Below are positions 16,596 through 25,018 of a stretch of 30,292 nt of DNA, one piece after another (the stretch's first letter is position 1; every line of letters begins with the position of its first letter). Both the position numbers and the translations under genes were made by a program. The stretch lies in assembly GCA_005801425.1 (NCBI GenBank), contig SYDY01000070.1, forward strand, positions 1-30,292, written 5' to 3'. The notes below the pieces were generated by a model that searched no databases, was not told the DNA's origin, and saw nothing but the letters and a program-made list of their open reading frames with translations. Origin of the DNA: Bdellovibrionales bacterium. GTDB taxonomy: Bacteria > Myxococcota > XYA12-FULL-58-9 > SYDY01.

Positions 16596-18446
16596 ATGAT
16601 CGTATTCTTTGCCCGCATGGCATTCACTAAAAGCACCGATTTGTACATTGCACGAACAAGACATTTTTTGGTGGGGCAGCCTGATAGCACGTCCGCAAAG
16701 GGATATACATACCTCGGTGACACACCGAGTGCGACACTTCGACAGGCATTGCTGGACAGTGCAACGAAGGTGGGATCTAAAACCACAACGCCTATGCGGA
16801 TCCAAATAGATCCTCCACAATTATGTGGCTATTCCGAAACAAAGCAGACACGCAGCACACCCATTCCCGATCATGCCTTTGCCGGTATCCACCCTGATTG
16901 TCGGCTGGAAGACCCCATTCTGTCGTGCGAAGAGGCCCGTCCTGTGCAATTCCCAGATCGAGCCCACATGCATTCCCCGTTCCGAGCGATTACACCAGCC
17001 CCCAGTGCCCAATGCGCGTGGAGAGAATTCGACATGATCGGCGTGCTGGTACCCGATGCTGCAAACTTTGGTGCACAAGCCAAAGCGATCGATACGTTGG
17101 ATATCCTGCGCGACCATGATTACAAAAAACTCCTGGTGTTGTGCTATGACGTATTCACCGAGAAAAAGCTTGAAACGCTACTTGGAAGCGATCTGGTGGC
17201 CCGAACAGCGGATCGCGACTGGGCCATCAACGTCATGCAAACAGAGCGCGGTCCACTGGCTGCTTTGCCGACAGCTTTTCATGCCGGTTTTTGGATGCCC
17301 ATGATCATTTCACCATGGGACGATGCCGATCGAACATTAAGCTTTCCCGCGGGTCTGTACACATCCGTCATGCTGCAACTCAATGCGCCCGGATGGCCAC
17401 TCGGTGGCGTAGGCATCCACAATTTGTGGACACGTACAGGTACCGTTTCCCCCATCGAACCCGATTATCGATTCGACGCACATACACCGCCACCAACATC
17501 TCCCCCTGATGATCTACTATCGCAGACACTCCACCAAGCGGTTTCGCAAAATCAATGGCATTTCCTGCCCATCTATGGCGCGCACACGTACGGGTGCGAT
17601 GCTGCCACAGGCATTGACCCCAAACTGCTCATGACACGCACGCGTGAGGGACTTGGAACATCGATATTAAGTCGTCCTGTCATATTGCTATGGATCAAAC
17701 CAGACTACCGATCGGAACATTCACATGACGCGTATTTGAGCAGGGCACAGGATGCCGTGATCATCAAGGCGCTTGCCAATGCACAACCCGGTTCTGTTCT
17801 CGAACTGGTGACTGGGCCACTCCCTCGAACTCAATTTCTGTGGTTGATGGCCAACAGCACATTCTGGGCAGGCTTTGAAGGCCAGGCGACAGGCGATTTC
17901 CTTCTCGCGAATGGTAAAGGTGCCATGCAAATTGGGCGATACTGGTGCCCGCAAAGTTTGCGTTTTGCGCCACAAACCGACAAACACCTGATGGAAATCC
18001 ATCGCGCGGCGGTGGAAGCCCTTTGCGTCAATGAAGTCGCAAATCCTATTCATGCATTAAGACGTTTTTTTGAGGCACAAGACCGCCAAGAATTTGCCGA
18101 TTACGCCCATACCATGAGCCAAAATTTTCGTTCACTGCCTCATATTGTACCGAGTATGCTAACGCAAATACCCCATGATGCCGGCAGCATGCAGGCTTTA
18201 AAACGCGATGTCGAAACACAAATGGATCAACTTTTTGCAAAGTTTCCTACTGATCAGAAAAGCTGGGATGATATCGAAGTGTGTGCCATCCGACTTGCGG
18301 CTTTTTGCGGCGCACTCCCAGACGACAAACAATTGGGAATTTGCACACGCGTGGCAGAATGGCTCAATCACCTCGACAAAGCGTCATGTCCTGAACCCGA
18401 AATATTAAGCCGTATTTGCGAAGTGTTTAGCATCAGCACGAGTTAA
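16596..18446 (+). CDS. Hypothetical protein with possible GT-B glycosyltransferase-like fold
   Basis: A 616-residue protein I do not firmly recognise. Residues 1-140 have no clear domain and several Cys. From about 144 the pattern IGVLVPDAANFGAQAKAIDT, followed by a hydrophobic strand (KKLLVLCYD), resembles the first Rossmann-like domain of GT-B glycosyltransferases. At about 423-450, FWAGFEGQATGDFLLANGKG resembles the nucleotide-sugar-facing 'sEGq.t..E.l..G' region of the second domain. The remaining 170 residues are mostly helical. These are weak visual matches, so the assignment is tentative. A later ATG at 16617 is possible; neither start has a good Shine-Dalgarno. Its TAA overlaps the stop codon of the convergent RCC1-like gene within TTAA at 18443-18446. 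It could form a unit with the 483-residue orphan upstream. Confidence 0.5.
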   Translation: MIVFFARMAFTKSTDLYIARTRHFLVGQPDSTSAKGYTYLGDTPSATLRQALLDSATKVGSKTTTPMRIQIDPPQLCGYSETKQTRSTPIPDHAFAGIHPDCRLEDPILSCEEARPVQFPDRAHMHSPFRAITPAPSAQCAWREFDMIGVLVPDAANFGAQAKAIDTLDILRDHDYKKLLVLCYDVFTEKKLETLLGSDLVARTADRDWAINVMQTERGPLAALPTAFHAGFWMPMIISPWDDADRTLSFPAGLYTSVMLQLNAPGWPLGGVGIHNLWTRTGTVSPIEPDYRFDAHTPPPTSPPDDLLSQTLHQAVSQNQWHFLPIYGAHTYGCDAATGIDPKLLMTRTREGLGTSILSRPVILLWIKPDYRSEHSHDAYLSRAQDAVIIKALANAQPGSVLELVTGPLPRTQFLWLMANSTFWAGFEGQATGDFLLANGKGAMQIGRYWCPQSLRFAPQTDKHLMEIHRAAVEALCVNEVANPIHALRRFFEAQDRQEFADYAHTMSQNFRSLPHIVPSMLTQIPHDAGSMQALKRDVETQMDQLFAKFPTDQKSWDDIEVCAIRLAAFCGALPDDKQLGICTRVAEWLNHLDKASCPEPEILSRICEVFSISTS

Positions 18447-20488
18447 AGATGCGAAAAAATCCCATCCAACACGGATGAAAAAGGCGGACGAAATTTCATC
18501 AATCGAGGCGATGGACTTGCTTGGCCATATGAATTGTAGCCCCAGCATGCAATGATCCCTGAATTATCGACCCCACAGGCATGCAAAGTACCCATACCCA
18601 ATTGCGCAAAATGATGCGCAGAAGCATCAGGCGCGGCAACCCAAGAACCCCCCGCAGCTTCAGGCTTACCCCAACAAACGGCGCGACCATCGTTCGTTAA
18701 TCCGCAACTGTGATCTCTGCGATTTGAGACAACCTGCACATACGCGCTCGCACCGTCAGGAGGGCCATTCGGCACATCCCCTGAATCAACCGTACCGCCC
18801 CAACATGCAATCGTTCCATCAATTTTCAAACCACAGGCATGATAATCTCCCACACTCACTTGAGTAAATGTTCGCTCGCCTGGCACCTGCAAAAACGCAC
18901 ACTCAGGTCCACAACTGTTGCTGCTAAAACCACGCATCCAGCAGACAAGAGAACCGTCATTTTTGAGACCACAGTTTGTTCCCCCTTTAGAACTCACACT
19001 CACCTGTTTGAAATCGTTGCCCGCTGGATGCATGGTGCTATCACCCCAGCAATCAAGACTGCCGTCGGTTTTCACACCACAGTTTCTAAATGTGCCTGCA
19101 CTGACCTGGCTATAAAAACCACTTCTCAATCCGACTTGACCAAAATTGGGATCATCACGTCTTGGATCCCCTACAGGATACAGATGCGCATCGGATGCCG
19201 CATTGGCACCCCAGCAAATCACACGGCCATCCTCTTTGCGACCACACGTGTGAAAATTGCCGGCGCTGATCTCTTTGTAGCGCCCCCCAAAGGCATTCAA
19301 TTGCCCGTAGTTATTATTGCCCCAGCAGTTGATATGTCCGTTACGTTTGAGTCCACACGAGTGAAACATGCCGCCGGTGACCTGTTCAAATGCGCCTGGC
19401 GGACTTGCTTGCCCAACATCGTTGTTGCCCCAGCAGGTGATATCGAGATTGCTTGTGATGCCGCAAATATGGGTCAAACCGGCCGTAAGCACACCGATGC
19501 TGCCGGAAGGTGGCGTTGTTTCCAGGTAGTCCTGCCCATGTCCCCAACACGCAATATTGCCATTGCTCTTCACACCGCACGCAAAATGTTGCCCCGTGGT
19601 AACTTGAACAAACGTTTCGTTGGGTGGATTGTCGAGCCCTGATCGCAATGCACCCCAGCAATTGATACGCCCATCATTGCGCACGCCACAGGTGAAGCCT
19701 CCGCGTGATGCGGAGATCTGAACAAAAGGCCCCGCAGGTGGAGGCGTATTGCCTCCCACAGAATCACCCCAACATGCGACGTTGCCATCTGCCTTGAGTC
19801 CGCAATTATGCCGATCACCGCTGCTGACTTGTACGAACGTCGTCTCTCTCGGTGCGGCGAGCAGTCCATAGCCTCTGTACCCCCAACAATGGAGACCCCC
19901 ATCATTTTTGACGGCGCACGCATGCATAAGGCCCGCGCTGATTTGTACGAAATTATTGCCTGGAGGCGCCGAGCTCTGGCCTTCCTCGTTTTTGCCCCAA
20001 CACGCGATACTTCCATCGGCCTTTAACGCACATGAAAAATAAGCACCCGAACTTACCTGTTTAAAACCACCCGCAGGCGGATCTGACTGCAAAAATTGAT
20101 TGTTGCCCCAACATTCAATGTCGCCACCACCAAAAACAGAGCACGTGTGATCGTAGCCCGCGCTCATGCTGAATGGGAAAAATGCTGCCGCAACCTCCTT
20201 CGTACCCGCTGCTGGAAATGTGCACGTAGGATTTATCCCTGAACAACTTTGGAGCCAACCGAGAAACATGGAATACGCATCGGGTCTGGCGGTGAGCGTG
20301 ACTTCTGCGCCCGTCGTGAATGACTCAACGCAAGAAGTGCCACAATTGATGCCACCCGTGGCCGAAGTAACCGTGCCTCCTCCTGCGCCGTCTTTGGTCA
20401 CTTTGACACAGGCATCAAATCCGGCGCCCATGGCGAGCGTCATTCCAGTGCATAGGAGAAGTGCTTGAAATGACTTTTTAAAACGCAT
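18443..20488 (-). CDS. Secreted RCC1-like beta-propeller repeat protein with InlB-type repeat domain
   Basis: A 681-residue exported protein. Residues 1-26 form a signal peptide (MRFKKSFQALLLCTGMTLAM). Residues 27-103 resemble a divergent InlB B-repeat (GGGTVTSATGGINCGTSC, then FLGWLQSC and a final AAFF). The rest is a series of about 14 units of roughly 39 residues, each with the pattern 'v.sG..h.CglksdG.i.CWG', as in bacterial RCC1/BLIP-II-type propellers. One unit has CWMRG in place of CWG. Each unit carries two Cys, so disulfides are likely outside the cytoplasm. The open frame extends to 20653, but 20488 gives the signal peptide; the ribosome-binding site is weak there. It follows the Gly-rich lipoprotein gene on the same strand, 127 bases downstream. 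Probable role: surface or secreted binding protein; the ligand is unknown. Confidence 0.8.
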   Translation of the reverse strand: MRFKKSFQALLLCTGMTLAMGAGFDACVKVTKDGAGGGTVTSATGGINCGTSCVESFTTGAEVTLTARPDAYSMFLGWLQSCSGINPTCTFPAAGTKEVAAAFFPFSMSAGYDHTCSVFGGGDIECWGNNQFLQSDPPAGGFKQVSSGAYFSCALKADGSIACWGKNEEGQSSAPPGNNFVQISAGLMHACAVKNDGGLHCWGYRGYGLLAAPRETTFVQVSSGDRHNCGLKADGNVACWGDSVGGNTPPPAGPFVQISASRGGFTCGVRNDGRINCWGALRSGLDNPPNETFVQVTTGQHFACGVKSNGNIACWGHGQDYLETTPPSGSIGVLTAGLTHICGITSNLDITCWGNNDVGQASPPGAFEQVTGGMFHSCGLKRNGHINCWGNNNYGQLNAFGGRYKEISAGNFHTCGRKEDGRVICWGANAASDAHLYPVGDPRRDDPNFGQVGLRSGFYSQVSAGTFRNCGVKTDGSLDCWGDSTMHPAGNDFKQVSVSSKGGTNCGLKNDGSLVCWMRGFSSNSCGPECAFLQVPGERTFTQVSVGDYHACGLKIDGTIACWGGTVDSGDVPNGPPDGASAYVQVVSNRRDHSCGLTNDGRAVCWGKPEAAGGSWVAAPDASAHHFAQLGMGTLHACGVDNSGIIACWGYNSYGQASPSPRLMKFRPPFSSVLDGIFSHL

Positions 20489-20615
20489 TGAGCCCCCGTG
20501 GAAACATCCGGAGAACATTTCGGCGACTCTCATTTTTGAGTAACAGAACTGCTGCGCCCGTCCTAATGATAATTTTTTTGGACGGTTGGGGTCAATAAGA
20601 TGGACACCAATCGCC

Positions 20616-23003
20616 TCAGGGAACCGTGCGCCCGCTGCATTGGCAGGAACCATCGATGAGACAAAAACACCAGCCCTCGCGCAAGCCCTTCAAACCATTG
20701 TTGCCGTTGACAGTTGAGGTTCCCCCAGAGCCGCCTGTGCCACCTACGCCTCCGCTGCCCTCGGCCCCAATGGCATTGGAAGTCCAATTTGTATCAATGA
20801 TTTTCAGTTGATCGTACAACGCGTTGTTGGGGGTCGCGCTCGACGCTTGAAACACCCAAAGTCCGATGGCGCTTCCACCGTCGCCACCGTTGCCACCGCT
20901 GCCACCGCTGCCGGATGAGCCGTTTCCGCCAGCACCGCCTGTTTCTGGTAATGTACCAAAATATGTAACAGCCCCCGCTGACGCCCCACCCAAACCCCCA
21001 GCGCCACCCGCAGAGCCATTGCCGCCCTTACCACCGGCGCCCGCCGCCCCCGTCGCGACATCGCTGCAGGTCAACGCCAATGCCGGCGATCGGATCACGG
21101 CAAGTCCGATGCTGTGCCCTCCGTCTTGGCCTGCCTTGCCCGCTTTACCTCCCTCGCCACCGGCACCGCCTGCGCTGCCCGACGACCAAATACAAATAGG
21201 GTTAGACGACTCAAGGCCCACGCCTGCCCCACCACCACCGTCAAATCCAGGATTTCCATTGTTGCCGTCGGCACCATTGTCTTGGGGTTGTTGCGCTGAG
21301 GACTGATTCTTGGCGATCAGGTTTGAAACATACCGGATCGAAGTAGGCACTGTGGCTGTGGTAGCCAAAACGGGTGTTGACGTAGGAGCCCCTCCGGGCC
21401 CACCTGTTGCGGCAGAATAGACACCTGGAGTACCAAAAAGAGCCGTCGTCGGACATTGGCCTCCAGCGCCGTGTCCAAGTCCAACCCCCGACGAAGAGCC
21501 CGCAACACACATGTTTGAATATAGATGGAAACCCAAACCTGAACCGCCACCACCACTGACAGTGCCAACCGGTGACCGACAAGCGTTGCCCGTGATGGAA
21601 ATGCCACCTAAGAAAGTATTGGGTAATAAAGAGAATGTAATATTACAATAATTAGCAACACTACCGATATTTCCCACGCCACCCGCACACCCCGGTTTCG
21701 CAGTCTCCCCATCAGCTCCCGCAGTCCCCACCCTGCCTGTTGATGATTCAAAGCGACAATTATTGATCACGTAACTGGCTGCTTCATCAACGACCAGTCC
21801 GCCATATGAAGTGGGACTGCTGCTGCTCGTTGCAGCGCCTCCTTTGAAAGCAAACCCATCCACACGACCCGTCGCCGTGTTCGAAAGGGCTATAAATGCT
21901 GGGCCTGAGGAAACTTGAACTTTACTTCGCGTGTTGGCAAGTCGTTCTGAAAAATCAGCGGCATAGCCACCAAACCATTTGACCGAGAACTGCGGTGCAG
22001 TCAGCGCTGTGGTGTACGTGCATTCGGTGTCGTTGTTGTCCTTCGCAGCAACCAGCACCACCAACGGTGCGCCTCGCAAATTGTTGATGATGCCCGTGGT
22101 CCGAGTGCAATCATCAAGAGCGCTGTTGTCTGTGGCAATGCAATCCATCACCTGGTTGAGCGTCGCGAAAGGCTTCTCAAAACTTCCATCGTCGGCACTT
22201 TCTTCTGCTCCCTTGCACCGGACAAAAACAGCTGTCGTCTTTTCTCCGTCAACGCCATCGCAATTGCTGTCGGGGCGTCGATGGAACCCAAGCGTCGGCG
22301 CGGTGCATGCATCCAATGGCGACGCGCCTGGACTGAGGACATCGGGGTTATCGGGCGTGTTGGAAGCCACACAAAAATCGCAGGCATCGGGCACTTGGTC
22401 ATGATCCTCGTCGACGTGGTCATCCCCTAAATCACATACGTCGTAATCATTACAAACACCGTCGGAGTCGGTATCCGTCCCATCAGCAAAGCAACGGTTG
22501 TCATGGGGCGTAGCATCACAAATATCACCCATGCCGTCAGCATCGCTATCCGTACTACCGCAACCCTTACCGCCGATATCATCCAAACACACAGGTACGG
22601 GCAAGCTCAGGTCACAAAATGTCCCGTTGCAATCGGGTTGTTCACTGCAGGGCTTTCGACAGTGGCCCTCGAACTGAATGGGCAACGCGAGGGTTGGACA
22701 AGGATCACAAACATCACCCATACCGTCGCTATCGGTATCCACAGCACCGCAGCCTTTGCCACCAATATCGTCCAAGCATACGGGCGCCGACAAGGTCAGG
22801 TCGCACCAGGTCGCGCCACAATCGGCATTGCTTCCACACAATTTCCGACACTCACCGTCATAGAATAATTGTCCGTTGGAGCAAGGGTTACCTTCCACGG
22901 ACTCTCTTGATGTCGTTTTCGCGCAACCCCAAATACTGAAAGGGAGAACAACAGCAATAAACATCAACCGGTAACACACGCGAACAGGGTGCAATACAAC
23001 CAT
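20616..23003 (-). CDS. Putative surface lipoprotein with thrombospondin type 3 repeats and Gly-rich region
   Basis: A 795-residue protein. The N-terminus is a lipoprotein-like signal (hydrophobic MFIAVVLPF, then SIWGC with Cys27). A Cys-rich unit of about 49 residues is duplicated in tandem at 52-100 and 115-163. Each copy contains VCLDDIGGKGCG and a thrombospondin type 3-like calcium-binding motif (DTDSDGMGDVCD; DSDADGMGDICD). More Asp-rich motifs follow (DTDSDGVCNDYD; 'DEDHDQVPDACD'). Around 270-480 the start DDGSFEKPFATLNQ and later features suggest a DUF1565-like beta-helix. The last third is dominated by GGAGG-type Gly-rich segments. The ATG at 23003 follows a strong AAGGAG; the longer frame to 23180 overlaps the ABC gene. 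It probably sits on the cell surface with calcium as a ligand. Its role may be adhesion or matrix, which is inference. Confidence 0.8.
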   Translation of the reverse strand: MVVLHPVRVCYRLMFIAVVLPFSIWGCAKTTSRESVEGNPCSNGQLFYDGECRKLCGSNADCGATWCDLTLSAPVCLDDIGGKGCGAVDTDSDGMGDVCDPCPTLALPIQFEGHCRKPCSEQPDCNGTFCDLSLPVPVCLDDIGGKGCGSTDSDADGMGDICDATPHDNRCFADGTDTDSDGVCNDYDVCDLGDDHVDEDHDQVPDACDFCVASNTPDNPDVLSPGASPLDACTAPTLGFHRRPDSNCDGVDGEKTTAVFVRCKGAEESADDGSFEKPFATLNQVMDCIATDNSALDDCTRTTGIINNLRGAPLVVLVAAKDNNDTECTYTTALTAPQFSVKWFGGYAADFSERLANTRSKVQVSSGPAFIALSNTATGRVDGFAFKGGAATSSSSPTSYGGLVVDEAASYVINNCRFESSTGRVGTAGADGETAKPGCAGGVGNIGSVANYCNITFSLLPNTFLGGISITGNACRSPVGTVSGGGGSGLGFHLYSNMCVAGSSSGVGLGHGAGGQCPTTALFGTPGVYSAATGGPGGAPTSTPVLATTATVPTSIRYVSNLIAKNQSSAQQPQDNGADGNNGNPGFDGGGGAGVGLESSNPICIWSSGSAGGAGGEGGKAGKAGQDGGHSIGLAVIRSPALALTCSDVATGAAGAGGKGGNGSAGGAGGLGGASAGAVTYFGTLPETGGAGGNGSSGSGGSGGNGGDGGSAIGLWVFQASSATPNNALYDQLKIIDTNWTSNAIGAEGSGGVGGTGGSGGTSTVNGNNGLKGLREGWCFCLIDGSCQCSGRTVP

Positions 23004-23155
23004 AAAACACTCCTTGGGAATGTTAACACAAAAAAGGAGCGCCACACTCATTCCAGAGGAAACGTAAGGCAATGTGGGTCTTTTAAGCAGATTAATCACT
23101 GCTAATACACGGCGTAGGGGGACACAAAACAGTGAACGATAATTCTTTTGAAGTT

Positions 23156-24910
23156 TTAAGATCCCGTCTGAATATCCCAAAGATTCGCGTAAATACCCTT
23201 GTGGGCAAGCAACACATCGTGAGTGCCTTGTTCCACAACACGACCACCATCGATCACCACAATGCGATCCGCATGCCGTACGGTGGACAAACGATGGGCA
23301 ATCACAAGGGTTGTACGCCCTTTGGACAAACGTTCAAGCGAGCGTTGAATGGCCGCTTCCGTTTCGTTGTCCACCGCAGATGTCGCTTCATCCATGATTA
23401 AAATCGCAGGATCTTTCAATACCGCGCGTGCGATGGAAATGCGCTGACGCTGCCCACCCGACAAACGTTGACCACGCTCTCCCACTAACGTGTCATAGCC
23501 ATCAGGCAATTCAGCAATAAATCCATGGGCCTCAGCCGATTTGGCTGCAGCAATCACCGCCTCCATGCTGGCCTCTGGCATGCCATAGGCGATGTTTTCG
23601 CGCACCGTGCCATGGAACAAAAAAACATCCTGATTCACAATGCCCATACACTGCCGCAAAGCATGCAGCGGATAGCTGTCAATCAATTGACCATCAAGAA
23701 GGATACTTCCAGTCGTTGGTTCATACAAACGCAACAACAATCGCGCGAGAGTGCTCTTGCCCGAACCTGTGGATCCCACAATGCCAAGAAATTCGCCTGC
23801 TTTAATATCAAGCGTGATGTCATGCAAAACACGTGGCATCGAACCATAGGCAAAATTTACGTGGTCGAAACGTAATGTGCCTTTCAAGGGCGGTTCGCGA
23901 ACCGCCCCTACACGATCTGAAATTTCACGGGGTGCTTGCAATAGTTCAAAAACACGCTCGCTGGACGCCATGGCCCGCTGATACAAATCCACCGTTTCAC
24001 CAAGACGCGTAAACGGCCACAGCAATCGCTGGGTTAAAAAAACAAGCACACTGTAGGAGCCTACGGCCAGTTCGTTGTTAAACGTAAGCCAGCCGCCATA
24101 CACCAACGTCACCACAAAACCCGACAAAACACCCATGCGGATCACAGGTACAAACGCCGAGCTTACTTTAATGGCCGCACGGTTTGCTTGAAGATATGCT
24201 TCGCTGTCTGCGCGCATGGCCGCAAGTTCAAAATTTTCTGCCGTAAAACTTTTGATGGTACTGATGCCTGATAAATTATTTTGTAACCGTGCACCCAGCG
24301 CGCCCGCCTGCGCGCGAACCAACGCGTAACGTGGCGCAAGTTTGTTTTGAAACAAATACGCGCCGATCAAAATCACCGGCACGGGAGAAATGGCCATCAC
24401 CGCCACAGCCGGCTGAATATAAAAGAAAATCGCACCGATCAAAACGCTGGAGGTAAGCGTTTGAATCATATCGTTGGCACCCTGATCCAAAAAGCGTTCA
24501 AGTTGATTGATGTCGTCGTTGAGAATACTCATCAAATCGCCCGTACGACGATTTTCAAGCCACCCAAGATGCGTACGTTGCACATGGTCGTAGGCATCGA
24601 GGCGAAGTCGATGTTGCAAGCCCTGCGCCAGACCACGCCATCTGATGCGATACAAGTACTCAAAGAGTGATTCAAAAATCCAAATAAAAAGAGTGAGCAC
24701 GCCCAAAAAGCCCATTTGCTGCATGGGTGTCGAAAAGCCAAACGATGCGACCACGCTCGATTCACGGCGAACCACCGTATCCACCGCCATACCAATGAGA
24801 ACTTCCGGCGCCAAATCAAAAACTTTATTAAGAAAAGAAAAGACACAGGCAAGCCAGATGTCGCGTTGTTCCGATGAAGCATAGCTATAAAGACGTTTGA
24901 GGGGACTCAT
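23156..24910 (-). CDS. ABC exporter, fused transmembrane and ATPase domains (MsbA/MDR-like)
   Basis: A 584-residue type-I ABC exporter half-transporter, the normal length. Six transmembrane helices occupy about residues 18-300. The ATPase domain is complete: Walker A GSTGSGKST (379-387), Q-loop (VNQD), signature LSGGQ (483-487), Walker B ILIMDE (503-508) and H-loop His539. It would work as a homodimer moving lipids, drugs or peptides; no substrate is evident. A 26-bp palindromic repeat lies within the frame and encodes residues 334-342 in the linker between the two domains (VGAVREPPL). It is upstream of the lipoprotein and RCC1-like genes on the same strand, with about 150 bases to the next start, so cotranscription is possible. 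It contrasts with the motif-less ABC-like protein at 10684. The ATG at 24910 precedes the first helix and no better start is visible. Confidence 0.88.
   Translation of the reverse strand: MSPLKRLYSYASSEQRDIWLACVFSFLNKVFDLAPEVLIGMAVDTVVRRESSVVASFGFSTPMQQMGFLGVLTLFIWIFESLFEYLYRIRWRGLAQGLQHRLRLDAYDHVQRTHLGWLENRRTGDLMSILNDDINQLERFLDQGANDMIQTLTSSVLIGAIFFYIQPAVAVMAISPVPVILIGAYLFQNKLAPRYALVRAQAGALGARLQNNLSGISTIKSFTAENFELAAMRADSEAYLQANRAAIKVSSAFVPVIRMGVLSGFVVTLVYGGWLTFNNELAVGSYSVLVFLTQRLLWPFTRLGETVDLYQRAMASSERVFELLQAPREISDRVGAVREPPLKGTLRFDHVNFAYGSMPRVLHDITLDIKAGEFLGIVGSTGSGKSTLARLLLRLYEPTTGSILLDGQLIDSYPLHALRQCMGIVNQDVFLFHGTVRENIAYGMPEASMEAVIAAAKSAEAHGFIAELPDGYDTLVGERGQRLSGGQRQRISIARAVLKDPAILIMDEATSAVDNETEAAIQRSLERLSKGRTTLVIAHRLSTVRHADRIVVIDGGRVVEQGTHDVLLAHKGIYANLWDIQTGS
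23886..23911 (+). repeat. 26-bp palindromic element inside a coding region
   Basis: The core GGGCGGTTCGCGAACCGCCC (23888-23907) is a perfect 20-bp palindrome flanked by AA on the left and CTAC on the right. The same asymmetric ends occur in the two copies at 27528-27599, which defines the element. Here it is read in frame on the minus strand in the linker of the ABC exporter. Confidence 0.85.
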
Positions 24911-25018
24911 AGGATTTTTTAACGTGTAAAATCAAAGAATGCAACGCAACGCATATTGCCGCTGCGCATATTCTTCCCTAATAGATTTTCATTGCCGTCA
25001 AAGAAAGGCCTCTTCGCC
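24911..25018. other. Divergent intergenic region
   Basis: This 108-base spacer separates the minus-strand ABC exporter from the plus-strand orphan gene and must hold promoters for both. No clear -35/-10 pair is visible on either strand. An open frame from a TTG at 24956 crosses it, but the TTG has no ribosome-binding site. Confidence 0.35.

Noticed and set aside
18839-19642. Plus-strand open frame of 267 codons with repeated motifs
   Set aside because: Its repeats simply mirror the RCC1-like units on the minus strand, which have the signal peptide and the coherent domain pattern.
20866-21306. Plus-strand Pro/Ala-rich open frame
   Set aside because: It is the antisense shadow of the Gly-rich part of the lipoprotein; GGN codons read backwards give Pro and Ala.
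20616-22900. Possible CRISPR array or tandem DNA repeat in the Gly-rich and Cys-rich coding regions
   Set aside because: The repeats are of variable length and reflect repeated codons of a protein; there is no regular repeat-spacer pattern.
24956-25018. TTG-initiated extension of the 372-residue orphan
   Set aside because: No ribosome-binding site before the TTG; the ATG at 25019 has one.
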